A stretch of 55,134 bases of DNA from Mycobacterium sp. (GCF_008709575.1 NZ_VYIK01000018.1:1-55134); one strand, 5' to 3'; positions 18,943 to 27,976 are shown, counted from the first letter of the stretch. Notes: a model not told the origin generated them from the sequence alone. Numbers and translations are program-made.

Positions 18943-19095
18943 GACGACGATGCAGAGCGAAGCGATGAGGAGGAGCGGCGCTCATGACCCGCGCCGACGA
19001 CGATGCAGAGCGAAGCGATGAGGAGGAGCGGCGCCGATGTCCCGCGCCGACGACGATGCAGAGCGAAGCGATGAGGAGGAGCGGCGCCGATGACC
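18943..19095 (+). repeat. 53-bp MIRU-type tandem repeat, three copies
   Basis: Copies begin at 18943, 18996 and 19049. They share GACGACGATGCAGAGCGAAG and GCGATGAGGAGGAGCGGCGC in succession and differ mainly at positions 39-48 of the unit. The sequence and the placement, with GAGGAGGA and ATGA at its 3' edge joined to the next start codon, are those of mycobacterial interspersed repetitive units. The third copy is cut short by the Rv0184-like gene, whose ATG (19090) is inside the repeat. Confidence 0.92.
19037..19093 (+). CDS. 18-codon mini-ORF carried by the MIRU repeat
   Basis: It encodes MSRADDDAERSDEEERRR and ends in a TGA that overlaps the ATG of the following gene (ATGA, 19090-19093). 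A GAGGAGGA Shine-Dalgarno precedes both starts. MIRU elements are known to carry small ORFs arranged like this. Whether the peptide has a role, or only couples translation, cannot be told from sequence. Confidence 0.35.
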   Translation: MSRADDDAERSDEEERRR

Positions 19096-19839
19096 GACGA
19101 CAAGATGCTGGCACGCATCGCAGCCTTATTGCGTCAGGCCGAGTCGACCGACTACGCCCATGAAGCCGAGGCGTTCATGGCCGCCGCGCAACGGCTGGCC
19201 ACGACGGCGTCGATCGACTTGGCGGTGGCCCGCGCCCACGCCAGCACACGCACACCCAATCAGGCGCCGGTTCAGCGCACCATCACCATCGGCGCAGCCG
19301 GCAGCAAGGGACTGCGCACCTATGTGCAGTTGTTCGTCGTGATCGCTGCAGCCAACGACGTGCGTTGCGACGTGGCTTCCAACTCCACATTCGTCTACGC
19401 CTACGGCTTCGCCGAGGACATCGACGCCAGCCACGCCTTGTACGCCAGCCTGGTGGTGCAGATGGTGCGCGCGTCGGATGCCTACATCGCCTCCGGCGCG
19501 CACAAGCCCACCCCGACGATCACCGCCCGGCTGAACTTTCAGCTTGCCTTCGGCGCCCGGATCGGCCAACGGCTGGCCGAGGCACGCGAGCAGGCTCGCC
19601 AGGAAGCAACAAAGGATCGCGGGCGCCCACCGGGAACGGCGATTGCGTTGCGAAACAAAGAGATCGAGCTACGTGATTACTACCACAGCGCATCGAAGGC
19701 TCGTGGCATCTGGCGGGCCAGCCGGGCGTCCGCGGGGTATTCGTCGGCGGCGCGCCGAGCGGGGGACCGCGCCGGCCGGCAGGCCCGGTTGGGCAACAGC
19801 ATCGAGCTGTCGGCGGCGCGGACCGCCCTGGAGCGGTGA
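19090..19839 (+). CDS. DUF2786-type conserved protein (Rv0184-like)
   Basis: The 249-residue protein equals Rv0184 in length. The N-terminal 40 residues (KMLARIAALLRQAESTDYAHEAEAF) are the DUF2786 signature, which recurs in actinobacterial and phage proteins of unknown function. The rest is helical and basic, ending in an Arg/Ala-rich segment. No catalytic motif is recognisable. ATG 19090 lies in the third MIRU copy, which supplies the ribosome-binding site. The stop overlaps the start of the next gene (GTGA), so the two are likely co-translated. Confidence 0.85.
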   Translation: MTDDKMLARIAALLRQAESTDYAHEAEAFMAAAQRLATTASIDLAVARAHASTRTPNQAPVQRTITIGAAGSKGLRTYVQLFVVIAAANDVRCDVASNSTFVYAYGFAEDIDASHALYASLVVQMVRASDAYIASGAHKPTPTITARLNFQLAFGARIGQRLAEAREQARQEATKDRGRPPGTAIALRNKEIELRDYYHSASKARGIWRASRASAGYSSAARRAGDRAGRQARLGNSIELSAARTALER

Positions 19840-20339
19840 GTTCGCAGAACGGCCGGGACGCCCAGCGTTCGAAGGTCTACGCTGCCGAGGAATTCGTCCG
19901 GACTCTGTTCGACCGTGCGGCCCAGCACGGATCGCGCAGCGTGGAATTCTTCGGCGCGCAGCTGACGCTGCCGCCCGAGGCGCGGTTCGGGTCGGTCCCT
20001 GCCATTCAGCGCTACGTCGACGAGGTACTGCAACTACCGTCGGTGCGGCAGCAGTGGCCAACGGCGCGGCCGCTGCGAGTCCGGTCCCGACGCGCCGCAA
20101 CAGCAGCGCACTACGAACACCGGGACGGGGCCGGGATCATTGCCGTCCCTGATCGCGGTGCCGACTGGGCGATGCGTGAACTGGTGGTGCTGCACGAAAT
20201 TGCTCATCATCTCTGCGATGAGCCGTCACCGCACGGACCGCAGTTCGTCGCTACTTTCTGCCGGCTGGCCGAGTTGGTAATGGGCCCCGAACTCGGTCAC
20301 GTATTGCGTGTTGTCTTCGCGAAACACGCCGTGGATTAA
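19836..20339 (+). CDS. HEIAHH-motif putative metallohydrolase (Rv0185-like)
   Basis: The 167-residue protein contains VVLHEIAHHL (about 122-131), the HExxH zinc-binding motif of metallopeptidases, and a possible third ligand in the region SPHGPQFVATF, a common layout in SprT-like and related families. The N-terminal part is unremarkable. It is always paired with the DUF2786 gene upstream, here through a GTGA overlap. No signal peptide is visible, so it should act in the cytoplasm. The substrate is unknown. Confidence 0.82.
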   Translation: MSSQNGRDAQRSKVYAAEEFVRTLFDRAAQHGSRSVEFFGAQLTLPPEARFGSVPAIQRYVDEVLQLPSVRQQWPTARPLRVRSRRAATAAHYEHRDGAGIIAVPDRGADWAMRELVVLHEIAHHLCDEPSPHGPQFVATFCRLAELVMGPELGHVLRVVFAKHAVD

Positions 20340-20350
20340 CCGACGTTGGC

Positions 20351-20356
20351 TAACGT
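20351..20356 (+). promoter_or_regulatory. -10 hexamer TAACGT for bglS (leaderless layout)
   Basis: TAACGT is followed by 7 nt and GTG 20364. The position favours this GTG over the upstream in-frame TTG 20346, which would lie 5' of the -10. Confidence 0.55.
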
Positions 20357-20363
20357 TGGGCCG

Positions 20364-22484
20364 GTGGGCGACGCCGGTGCCGATCCCGATTCCCGGGCGC
20401 GCGAGGTCGAGCTGGAGATGACCGACGAGGAGCGGTTCCGCCTGCTGGTCAGCGTGATGGGCGCCAACGACCTCCTACCGATGCGGGACCCGCGCATACC
20501 GCCCGACGTGCCCATGAGCGCCGGTTACGTTCCCGGAGTACCCCGCCTCGGGGTACCCGCGCTGCTGATGAGCGACGCGAGCCTCGGCGTCACCAACCCC
20601 GGCTACCGGCCGGGTGACACCGCGACCGCCCTGCCGGCAGGTCTGGCGCTGGCCGCCGGCTTCGATCCCGCCCTCGCCCGTGCGGCGGGCGGGGCGATCG
20701 CACGCGAGGCACGCAGCCGCGGGTTCAACGTGCTGCTCGCGGGCGGCATCAATCTCGCCCGAGACCCCCGCAACGGCCGTAACTTCGAATACCTCTCCGA
20801 AGATCGGCTGTTGAGCGCTCTGATCGCAGCGGAGTCGATCAACGGCATCCAGCAGGAAGGCGTCATCTCCACGATCAAGCACTATTCCCTGAACTGCAAC
20901 GAGACCAACCGACACTGGCTGGACGCGATCATCGACCCCGCCGCGCATCGCGAATCGGAACTGCTGGCCTTCGAAATTGCCATCGAACGCTCCCATCCGG
21001 GTGCGGTGATGACCGCCTACAACAAGGTCAACGGGCAATACGCCGGCGGTAACGAGGCCCTGATCAACGGCGTGCTGAAAGACACGTGGGGATACCGCGG
21101 TTGGGTGATGTCCGACTGGGGCGCGACACCAAGCTGGGAGTTTGCCCTCGCCGGCCTCGACCAGGAGTCCGGAGCGCAAGCCGACGTCATGTTGTGGCAC
21201 GCCGAAGCGTTCACTGACCGGCTCGAAGCCGCCTATGCCGAGGGCAAGCTGTCCAAGAAACGGTTGTCCGATATGGTGCGCCGGATCCTGCGGTCGATTT
21301 TCGCTGTGGGTGCCGACCGGTGGGAAAGCACCCCGCAACCGGATATGGCCGCCCACCATCGGATCGCGTTGCAGGTCGCCAGGCAGGGCATCGTATTGCT
21401 GCAAAACCGGGGTGTCCTGCCGCTTTCACCCGAATCCGTGCAGTCTATCGCTGTCATCGGCGGCTGCGCGCAGATTGGTGTGCCGATCGGCTGCGGGTCG
21501 AGCGCGGTGGTGCCGCCCGGGGGCTACGCGGCAGCGTTTCCGATCGGCTGGCCGGGTGGCTTGCGCAACCTCTTCTTGTTGCCGTCGTCGCCGGTGGCCG
21601 AGCTGAGAAAGCAACTACCCCAGACGTTTATCGAATTTGACCCCGGCGTCAGCCCGGCAGAGGCCGTCCTTGCAGCGCGACGTGCCGACGTCGCGATCGT
21701 ATTCGCGATCCGGGTGGAGGGGGAAGGCCTCGACAGCGCCGACCTGTCGCTGCCCTGGGGCCAGGATTCGGTGATCGCGGCTGTCGCAGCGACTAATCCG
21801 AACACGGTTGTAGTCCTGGAAACCGGCAACCCGGTCACCATGCCGTGGCGCGATGCGGTGAACGCGATTGTTCAGGCCTGGTATCCGGGTCAGGCCGGTG
21901 GTCAGGCGATCGCGGAGGTCATTGCGGGTCGGGTCAATCCATCGGGCCGGCTGCCAATCACCTTCCCGGTCGACTTGGGTCAGACACCTCGCCCGGAGCT
22001 GCCCGGACTGGGCGCCCCGTGGGGTACCGCAACAACCATCCACTACAGCGAGGGCGCCGAGATCGGCTACCGCTGGTTCGACTCCAACGGCTTGACACCG
22101 ATGTTCGCATTCGGTCACGGGTTGTCCTACACCAGCTTCGAGTATCGCGACCTCAGGGTGACGGGCGGTGACACCGTGACCGCCGACGTCACCGTCGTCA
22201 ACTCCGGCGAGCGCCCTGGCGCCGATGTCCCGCAACTGTACTTGACCGCCGCGCCCGGCGAACGGCGACTGCGGTTGCTCGGATTCAATCGGGTTGAACT
22301 CGAACCGGGCGAAGCACGCCGGGTAACCATCGAAGCCGATCCGCGCCTACTGGCCCGTTACGACTCCGATGCGCAAGCCTGGCGAATCGCCGCGGGACGA
22401 CACGCGGTGGCCGTAGCCTCGTCCGCGGTAGCTTTGCACCTGATCACCGACGTGGAGTTGACCGGCCGCACCTTCGGCCGCTGA
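20364..22484 (+). CDS. bglS: BglS, glycoside hydrolase family 3 beta-glucosidase
   Basis: This 706-residue GH3 enzyme has its (beta/alpha)8 domain at about 30-320, with the nucleophile Asp in GWVMSDWGA (about residue 251). The alpha/beta sandwich domain (about 345-560) includes GQAGGQAIAEVIAGRVNPSGRLP, and a C-terminal fibronectin-III-like domain (about 600-700) contains the HGLSYTSFEY entry motif. There is no signal peptide, so it is probably cytoplasmic and acts on small beta-glucosides or glucans. The GTG 20364 start is chosen from the -10 spacing; TTG 20346 would add six residues. It follows Rv0185-like by 24 nt but seems to have its own promoter. Confidence 0.88.
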   Translation: MGDAGADPDSRAREVELEMTDEERFRLLVSVMGANDLLPMRDPRIPPDVPMSAGYVPGVPRLGVPALLMSDASLGVTNPGYRPGDTATALPAGLALAAGFDPALARAAGGAIAREARSRGFNVLLAGGINLARDPRNGRNFEYLSEDRLLSALIAAESINGIQQEGVISTIKHYSLNCNETNRHWLDAIIDPAAHRESELLAFEIAIERSHPGAVMTAYNKVNGQYAGGNEALINGVLKDTWGYRGWVMSDWGATPSWEFALAGLDQESGAQADVMLWHAEAFTDRLEAAYAEGKLSKKRLSDMVRRILRSIFAVGADRWESTPQPDMAAHHRIALQVARQGIVLLQNRGVLPLSPESVQSIAVIGGCAQIGVPIGCGSSAVVPPGGYAAAFPIGWPGGLRNLFLLPSSPVAELRKQLPQTFIEFDPGVSPAEAVLAARRADVAIVFAIRVEGEGLDSADLSLPWGQDSVIAAVAATNPNTVVVLETGNPVTMPWRDAVNAIVQAWYPGQAGGQAIAEVIAGRVNPSGRLPITFPVDLGQTPRPELPGLGAPWGTATTIHYSEGAEIGYRWFDSNGLTPMFAFGHGLSYTSFEYRDLRVTGGDTVTADVTVVNSGERPGADVPQLYLTAAPGERRLRLLGFNRVELEPGEARRVTIEADPRLLARYDSDAQAWRIAAGRHAVAVASSAVALHLITDVELTGRTFGR

Positions 22485-22505
22485 CCGGCCGACCGGAAGA
22501 CGGTG

Positions 22506-22652
22506 CTATTCGACAGGGACCATCTCGTCGCCACAGGTGCACCGATACGGGCCGCCCGCCTCAGGGCAGTGGCATGCGGCCTCGATGCGTACCCGGCATC
22601 CGCAGCCCTCGTGACCGCAGGTCAGCAACGTCCCGTTCTCGTAACTGGCCAT
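22506..22652 (-). CDS. mymT: MymT, copper metallothionein
   Basis: This 48-residue protein is very rich in cysteine: Cys 12, 17, 19, 27, 29, 38 and 40, arranged [13 protein letters not shown] and RCTC. It closely matches mycobacterial MymT, which binds Cu(I) through a solvent-shielded thiolate core and protects against copper. ATG 22652 has an AAGGAG (22663-22668) 10 nt upstream. Longer readings of the frame to 22919 cross into the methyltransferase gene and are rejected. It is convergent with bglS (21-nt gap) and is preceded by a perfect RicR operator, so copper induction is expected. Confidence 0.95.
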   Translation of the reverse strand: MASYENGTLLTCGHEGCGCRVRIEAACHCPEAGGPYRCTCGDEMVPVE

Positions 22653-22718
22653 CTGCCGCACACTCCTTGTGTCGGGAATCCCGCGACTGCGGAATCCGGC
22701 GGACTGTCTTTCGATGTG

Positions 22719-22741
22719 ACTGTATACCCCATATGGGTATA
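22719..22741 (-). promoter_or_regulatory. mymT promoter with RicR operator
   Basis: A perfect palindrome TATACCC-N5-GGGTATA lies at 22723-22741 and contains the RicR consensus TACCC-N5-GGGTA. On the minus strand a -10 hexamer TACAGT (22724-22719) touches its edge, so bound RicR would block RNA polymerase. The predicted start is about 60 nt before the mymT ATG. Confidence 0.85.
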
Positions 22742-22787
22742 TGGTGAAGGCCATTGGGGCGATCTGCGGGCATTGCGCCCAACCCGC

Positions 22788-22793
22788 TACCCT
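22788..22793 (+). promoter_or_regulatory. -10 hexamer TACCCT for the O-methyltransferase gene (leaderless layout)
   Basis: TACCCT is followed by 7 nt and GTG 22801. It lies about 47 bp from the RicR palindrome, so RicR control of this gene is possible but not required. Confidence 0.55.
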
Positions 22794-22800
22794 TGAGGCC

Positions 22801-23457
22801 GTGACCGACCAGCCCAACCCTGCCGACGTCGACGCGTTTTTGGACACCACGTTCGTCGGCGAGGATGCCGCCCTGTCCGCGGCGCTGGAAGCCAGCGACG
22901 CAGCAGGGTTGCCGCGCATTGCCGTATCGGCTCAGCAAGGCAAGTTCCTGAGCCTGCTGGCCACCGCGATAGGGGCCCGCCGGATCCTCGAGATCGGTAC
23001 GCTGGGCGGCTACAGCACGATTTGGCTCGCCCGCGGCGCCGGTTCGGACGCACGGGTGGTGACGCTGGAAGCCGAACCCCTGCACGCCGAGGTGGCGCGG
23101 GCCAACCTCGACCGCGCCGGGGTCGGCGACCGGGTGGAGGTGGTGGTGGGCCCTGCCTTGCAGACGTTGCCGAGCGTGAACGGCCCGTTCGATCTGGTGT
23201 TCATCGATGCCGACAAGGAAAACACCGTCGGCTACCTGCAGTGGGCCGTCCGGTTGTCCCGTCCGGGCTCGGTCATCGTCGTCGACAACGTCATTCGTGA
23301 CGGAAGTGTGTTGGCGCCACCCGACGATGATCCGCTGGCGAAGGCCATGCGCGCAGCCCTGGACATGATGGCGGACCATTCGCAGTTGGACGCTGCGGTG
23401 CTGCAGACGGTGGGCGTCAAAGGCTGGGACGGGTTCGCGCTGGCACTTGTCCGGTAA
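22801..23457 (+). CDS. SAM-dependent O-methyltransferase (Rv0187-like)
   Basis: This 218-residue enzyme belongs to the caffeoyl-CoA / catechol O-methyltransferase type (Methyltransf_3). The SAM-binding motif I is [12 protein letters not shown] (about 62-73), followed by the acidic residue in VVTLEAEP. Metal-binding aspartates occur in VFIDADKEN (about 134-142) and VDNVIRDG. The acceptor is unknown; relatives methylate catechols in a divalent-metal-dependent way. GTG 22801 gives the length seen for Rv0187 and matches the -10 spacing; the frame from 22741 begins inside the RicR operator region. The next H37Rv gene, Rv0188, is missing here. Confidence 0.88.
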   Translation: MTDQPNPADVDAFLDTTFVGEDAALSAALEASDAAGLPRIAVSAQQGKFLSLLATAIGARRILEIGTLGGYSTIWLARGAGSDARVVTLEAEPLHAEVARANLDRAGVGDRVEVVVGPALQTLPSVNGPFDLVFIDADKENTVGYLQWAVRLSRPGSVIVVDNVIRDGSVLAPPDDDPLAKAMRAALDMMADHSQLDAAVLQTVGVKGWDGFALALVR

Positions 23458-23474
23458 AGAAGCACCGCCGGGGT

Positions 23475-25202
23475 TCAGCCGCAGACCGCGCCAGTCGCGG
23501 CCGAACCGACCAACTTGACATATTTGGCCAACACACCCCTGGTGTATCGCGGCGGAAGCGGAGTGAAACCAGCACGACGGGAACCGAACTCGTCGGCGTC
23601 GACCAACACGTCGAGGGTCGCGTTGGGGACGTCGAGACGGATTCGGTCGCCGTCACGCAGAAATGCGATCGGTCCGCCGTCGGCCGCCTCCGGGGCGACG
23701 TGTCCGACGCACAGCCCGGTGGTGCCGCCGGAAAACCGTCCGTCGGTCAACAACAGCACGTCTTTGCCCAGTCCCGCGCCCTTGATCGCGCCGGTGATCG
23801 CCAGCATCTCGCGCATTCCGGGGCCGCCCTTGGGGCCCTCGTAACGGATCACCACGGCATCCCCCGCAGTGATAGTGCCGTCTTCAAGAGCATCCAACGC
23901 AGCCCGCTCCCGGTCGAAAACCCTTGCTGTCCCCTCGAATACGTCGGAGTCGAAGCCTGCCGTCTTGACCACAGCCCCTTCCGGCGCCAGCGAGCCGTGC
24001 AGAATGGTGATTCCCCCGGTCGGGTGGATAGGATTGTCGAGCGCGCGCAACACCTTCCCGTCGGGATCCGGAGGGGCGACCCGCTGCAGGTTTTCGGCCA
24101 CGGTCCGTCCGGTCACCGTCAGGCAGTCGCCGTGCAGCAGGTCCGCCTCCAACAATGCTTTCATGACCACCGGTACACCGCCGATGCGATCGACGTCGAA
24201 CATCACATGCCGGCCGAACGGCTTGACGTCGGCCAAGTGCGGCACCCGCGACCCGATCCGACTGAAATCCTCCAGCGACAGCTTGACGTTGGCCTCGTGG
24301 GCGATGGCCAACAGGTGCAGCACCGCGTTGGTCGAGCCGCCGAAGGCCATCACCACGGCGATCGCGTTCTCGAACGCCTCCTTGGTGAGGATGTCGCGAG
24401 CGGTGATTCCGCGGCGCAGCAGATCCACGACGGCCTGGCCGCTGCGCCGGGCAAACCCGTCTCGGCGCCGATCGGTGGCCGGCGGCGCGGCGCTGCCGGG
24501 CAGTGACATACCAAGGGCCTCAGCCGCGCTCGCCATCGTGTTGGCGGTATACATCCCGCCGCAAGCGCCTTCACCGGGGCAGATAGCCCGCTCGATCGCA
24601 TCGACATCCGAACGCGGCATCAACCCGCGAGCGCACGCACCGACCGCCTCGAATGCGTCGATGATCGTGACGTCGCGCTCGCTGCCGTCGGACAGCTTGG
24701 CCCGGCCCGGCAGGATAGTGCCGGCGTAGAGGAACACCGACGCCAGGTCCAGCCGTGCCGCAGCCATCAGCATGCCGGGCAGCGACTTGTCGCAGCCGGC
24801 CAAAAGCACCGCGCCGTCGAAGCGTTCGGCTTGCATCACCGTCTCCACGCTGTCGGCGATAAGCTCACGCGACACCAGCGAGAAGTGCATGCCCTCGTGA
24901 CCCATCGAAATGCCGTCGGACACCGAGATAGTCGCGAACTCAAGCGGATACCCCCCGCCGGCAAACACCCCGTCCTTTGCCGCTTTGGCCAGCCGGTCCA
25001 ATGACAGGTTGCACGGGGTGATCTCGTTCCACGACGAGGCCACCCCGATTTGCGGCTTGGCGAAATCCTCGTCACCCATGCCCACCGCCCGTAACATGCC
25101 CCGGGCGGCTGCCTTCTCCAGCCCGTCGGTGACATCACGACTGCGGGGTTTGATGTCGACGTCGGACAACGCAGTCAGGTCGGAGTCGTCAGGTTTGGCC
25201 AT
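23475..25202 (-). CDS. ilvD: IlvD, dihydroxy-acid dehydratase
   Basis: IlvD converts dihydroxy-isovalerate and -methylvalerate to the 2-oxo acids in valine, isoleucine and leucine synthesis, and it needs an Fe-S cluster. The 575-residue length equals that of the tuberculosis enzyme. Cluster cysteines appear in TPCNLSLD (about 63), [10 protein letters not shown] (about 136) and [12 protein letters not shown] (about 212). The C-terminal motif [15 protein letters not shown] is intact. ATG 25202 is used; a weak CATACT lies 7 nt upstream. The gene is divergent from ricR (77-nt gap). Copper damages Fe-S dehydratases, so its position beside ricR may be more than chance. Confidence 0.96.
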   Translation of the reverse strand: MAKPDDSDLTALSDVDIKPRSRDVTDGLEKAAARGMLRAVGMGDEDFAKPQIGVASSWNEITPCNLSLDRLAKAAKDGVFAGGGYPLEFATISVSDGISMGHEGMHFSLVSRELIADSVETVMQAERFDGAVLLAGCDKSLPGMLMAAARLDLASVFLYAGTILPGRAKLSDGSERDVTIIDAFEAVGACARGLMPRSDVDAIERAICPGEGACGGMYTANTMASAAEALGMSLPGSAAPPATDRRRDGFARRSGQAVVDLLRRGITARDILTKEAFENAIAVVMAFGGSTNAVLHLLAIAHEANVKLSLEDFSRIGSRVPHLADVKPFGRHVMFDVDRIGGVPVVMKALLEADLLHGDCLTVTGRTVAENLQRVAPPDPDGKVLRALDNPIHPTGGITILHGSLAPEGAVVKTAGFDSDVFEGTARVFDRERAALDALEDGTITAGDAVVIRYEGPKGGPGMREMLAITGAIKGAGLGKDVLLLTDGRFSGGTTGLCVGHVAPEAADGGPIAFLRDGDRIRLDVPNATLDVLVDADEFGSRRAGFTPLPPRYTRGVLAKYVKLVGSAATGAVCG

Positions 25203-25246
25203 TGCCCAAGTATGCGCGTACCGCGACGCCCGCCCAAATCAGCGTC

Positions 25247-25273
25247 ATACCCCATCCGGGTATCGGGTACGCT
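25247..25273 (+). promoter_or_regulatory. ricR promoter with RicR operator and leaderless -10
   Basis: The palindrome ATACCC-N5-GGGTAT (25247-25263) matches the RicR consensus. It is followed by TACGCT (25268-25273), which stands 6 nt before ATG 25280. The operator sits between the -35 and -10 positions, which predicts autorepression that copper relieves. Confidence 0.8.
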
Positions 25274-25279
25274 GCTAAC

Positions 25280-25585
25280 ATGCCGATCGCAGATGTCGAC
25301 TCCGCACACGGCTACGCATCACACAAGGCGAACTACGCTAAGCGGCTGCGCCGCATCGAGGGGCAGGTGCGCGGCATCGCCAGAATGATCGACGAGGACA
25401 AGTACTGCATCGACGTCCTCACCCAGATCAGCGCCGTCAACAGTGCGTTGCGTTCGGTGGCGCTGTCCCTGCTCGACGAGCACCTCGGGCACTGTGTCAG
25501 CCGCGCCGTGGTCGGCGGGGGTGCCGAAGCCGCCGCGAAGCTCGACGAAGCCTCGGCTGCCATCGCCCGACTTGTCCGGTCCTGA
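25280..25585 (+). CDS. ricR: RicR, copper-sensing CsoR-family repressor
   Basis: The 101-residue all-helical repressor has the CsoR Cu(I) ligand triad Cys43, His68 and Cys72, with the same spacing (25 and 4 residues) as CsoR of M. tuberculosis. The DNA-contacting helix KRLRRIEGQVRGI (about 21-33) is typical. Apo-RicR represses TACCC-N5-GGGTA promoters and Cu(I) releases it. Two such sites lie in this window, before mymT and before ricR itself. The choice of RicR over CsoR rests on synteny (next to ilvD, near mymT, not beside ctpV). Confidence 0.93.
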   Translation: MPIADVDSAHGYASHKANYAKRLRRIEGQVRGIARMIDEDKYCIDVLTQISAVNSALRSVALSLLDEHLGHCVSRAVVGGGAEAAAKLDEASAAIARLVRS

Positions 25586-25619
25586 GCGCTGACGCTGCGC
25601 GCAACCGCATGGTTGAGTA

Positions 25620-26882
25620 ATGGCCGTGGGTAGCACCCGGTCCTCGCGCCTGACGGGGGCTGATCAGCGCACCGTCCGCGGCGGACCATGGACCCCGCGG
25701 GTCGCCGTGCAGCTGGCGGTGCTGGCGGCGGCTGCCTTCATCTACGTCACCGCCGAGATCCTGCCGGTGGGCGCCCTGCCCGCAATCGCCCGCAGCCTGC
25801 ATGTCAGCGTGCCGGTGGTCGGCACACTGCTGGCGTGGTACGCCCTGGTTGCGGCGCTGACGACGATTCCGCTGGTGCGCTGGACCGCGTACTGGCCGCG
25901 GCGGCGGGCGCTGCTGTTGTCGCTGGTGTGTCTGACCGCCGCGCAGCTGGTGTCGGCGTTGGCGCCCAACTTCGTGGTGCTGGCCGGCGGCCGGATGCTC
26001 TCGGCTATTACCCATGGCCTGATGTTGTCGGTGCTCGCCCCGATCGCCACCCGCTTGGTGCCGACCAGCCATTCCGGACGCGCGACGACCGTCGTCTATG
26101 TCGGCATCACCCTGGCGGTGGTGGTCGGCAGCCCCCTGACTGCCGCGATGAGCTTGTTGTGGAGCTGGCGTTTGGCGGTCGCTTCGGTCACTGCCGCAGC
26201 CGCCGCGGTGACCGTCACCGCCCGGCTGGTGCTGCCGGCGATGCCGCTCACCGACGAGCAGTTGGCCACCGCCGGACCCAGAGCTCGTCACCACCGCAAC
26301 GGTCGGCTGGTGGCGGTGAGCCTGCTCACCATGATCGCCGTCACCGGCCACTACATCTCCTACACCTTCATCGCGGTGATCATCAGGGACATCGTCGGGG
26401 TGCGCGGACCGAGTCTGGCCTGGGTGTTGGCCGCCTACGGCGTCGCGGGCCTGCTGGCGATGCCGCTGGTCGCGCGGCCGCTGGACCATCACCCGCGCGC
26501 CGCGGTGATCAGCGGGATGGGCGGGCTGTCCGCGGTGTTCGTCGCGCTGACCGCGCTGGCGTTCGGCGGCGGGCCCACCGCGGCGACGGCCCTGATCGGG
26601 ACCGCCGCGATCGCCGTGTGGGGCGGCACCGCCAACGGGGTCTCGCCGATGCTGCAAGCTGTGGCGATGCGCGCCGGCGCCGACGACCCTGACGGGGCGT
26701 CCGGGCTGTACATGGCGGCCTTTCAGGTCGGTATCACCGTCGGATCCCTGGTCGGTGGACTGCTCTACGAGCACAGCGCGGTGGTGATGCTGGCCGCGTC
26801 GGCGATTCTGGTCGGCGGCGCGGCTGCGGGAATGACGGCCGGACCGCGGCTCTTCGACGTGCCTGCGGATAACCGGCTGTAA
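25620..26882 (+). CDS. MFS drug/metabolite exporter (Rv0191-like)
   Basis: This 420-residue permease has twelve predicted membrane segments and an N-terminal DHA1-type layout similar to AraJ/Cmr-like exporters. A short cytoplasmic head (about 1-28) precedes the first helix, and a basic central loop (RARHHRNGR, about 220-229) separates the two halves. The M. tuberculosis relative has been linked to chloramphenicol efflux; the natural substrate is unknown. ATG 25620 lies 34 nt after ricR, so the gene could be read from the copper-controlled promoter, which is an inference. Confidence 0.85.
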   Translation: MAVGSTRSSRLTGADQRTVRGGPWTPRVAVQLAVLAAAAFIYVTAEILPVGALPAIARSLHVSVPVVGTLLAWYALVAALTTIPLVRWTAYWPRRRALLLSLVCLTAAQLVSALAPNFVVLAGGRMLSAITHGLMLSVLAPIATRLVPTSHSGRATTVVYVGITLAVVVGSPLTAAMSLLWSWRLAVASVTAAAAAVTVTARLVLPAMPLTDEQLATAGPRARHHRNGRLVAVSLLTMIAVTGHYISYTFIAVIIRDIVGVRGPSLAWVLAAYGVAGLLAMPLVARPLDHHPRAAVISGMGGLSAVFVALTALAFGGGPTAATALIGTAAIAVWGGTANGVSPMLQAVAMRAGADDPDGASGLYMAAFQVGITVGSLVGGLLYEHSAVVMLAASAILVGGAAAGMTAGPRLFDVPADNRL

Positions 26883-27025
26883 CGTTGCGGCCGCGACGGC
26901 GATGAACACAGCAGCTCAGCGTCATCGACCGGGTCGTTGAGGGGTGGTCCGGGGGACTCGCTGACGCCGCAACCGCGCACAGCGTTGTGCCAGACTTGAC
27001 CACGACAGGACTGGAGGTAGGCCAT

Positions 27026-27973
27026 ATGTCGCGATGGGCGGCCGCGGTCGGCGCGGCCGGGTTGATCGCTGTCCTGGCGCTCGGCAGCGGCTCGGCGCTG
27101 GGCGACCCCGATCAGCCGCCGCCCGGCGATCCGCAGGTACCGAGCGCCGTGCCGGCCGATCCGCCGGACCCGCCGACGGCGGCCGACTCGTGGGCGGCGG
27201 CGCCTCCGGCGCCCGCCCCGGATGCTCCGGTGGCCGGACAGAACCCGGCACCGTTCGTGGGCCAGCCGCCGTTCGTGCCCCCGACGTTCGTACCGGTCAC
27301 CGGCTCGACGGTCGGTGTCGCCCAGCCGATCATCATCAACTTCCAACGGCCCATCGCCGACCAGGCGATGGCCGAACAGGCGATCCACATCTCGTCGAAC
27401 CCGCCCGTACCGGGCAAGTTCTATTGGTTGACGCCCACCCAAGTGCGCTGGCGTCCGCTCGCCTTCTGGCCCGCCCACACCACGGTGAACATCGACGCCG
27501 CGGGCACCACATCGAACTTCAGGACCGGCGACGCGCTGGTGGCCACCGCCGACGACGCCACGCACCAGCTGACTGTCACCCGCAACGGGGTGGTCGAAAA
27601 AGTCATCCCCATGTCGATGGGCATGGCGGCGGGCGGCCATCAGACCCCCAACGGCATCTACTACGTGCTCGACAAGAAGGCCAAGGTGGTAATGGATTCG
27701 TCTACCTACGGAGTGCCCGTCAACTCGGCCTACGGCTACAAAGTAGATGTCGAGAACGCCGTGATGTTCGACAACAGCGGCGACTTCGTGCACAGCGCGC
27801 CGTGGTCGGTGGCCGACCAGGGCAAGCGCAACGTCAGCCACGGCTGCATCAACATCAGTCCGTCCAATGCCAAATGGTTCTTCGACAACTTCGGCACCGG
27901 CGACCCTATCGTGGTGAAGAACTCAGTCGGTACCTACAGTAAGAACGACGGCTCCAACGACTGGCAGATCTAG
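27026..27973 (+). CDS. L,D-transpeptidase (LdtMt4 / Rv0192-like)
   Basis: This secreted 315-residue enzyme cross-links peptidoglycan 3-3 peptide bridges or anchors proteins to them. It starts with a signal peptide (about 1-27), has a Pro/Ala-rich linker (about 28-85), an Ig-like domain (about 90-180) and a YkuD catalytic domain with the His and Cys motif HSAPWS...VSHGCINIS (nucleophile Cys about 274). ATG 27026 is chosen because GGAGG (27013-27017) lies 8 nt upstream and the signal peptide begins there; 26987 would add an unlikely extension. Synteny points to LdtMt4. It converges on zmp1 with a 3-nt gap. Confidence 0.9.
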   Translation: MSRWAAAVGAAGLIAVLALGSGSALGDPDQPPPGDPQVPSAVPADPPDPPTAADSWAAAPPAPAPDAPVAGQNPAPFVGQPPFVPPTFVPVTGSTVGVAQPIIINFQRPIADQAMAEQAIHISSNPPVPGKFYWLTPTQVRWRPLAFWPAHTTVNIDAAGTTSNFRTGDALVATADDATHQLTVTRNGVVEKVIPMSMGMAAGGHQTPNGIYYVLDKKAKVVMDSSTYGVPVNSAYGYKVDVENAVMFDNSGDFVHSAPWSVADQGKRNVSHGCINISPSNAKWFFDNFGTGDPIVVKNSVGTYSKNDGSNDWQI

Positions 27974-27976
27974 GGG

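Noticed and set aside
18943..19095. CRISPR array
   Set aside because: The 53-bp units abut without spacers; the sequence is a MIRU-type tandem repeat.
25203..25215. CATACT-N7-ATG as a leaderless promoter for ilvD
   Set aside because: The first base is C, a poor match to TANNNT; kept only as a note in the ilvD entry.
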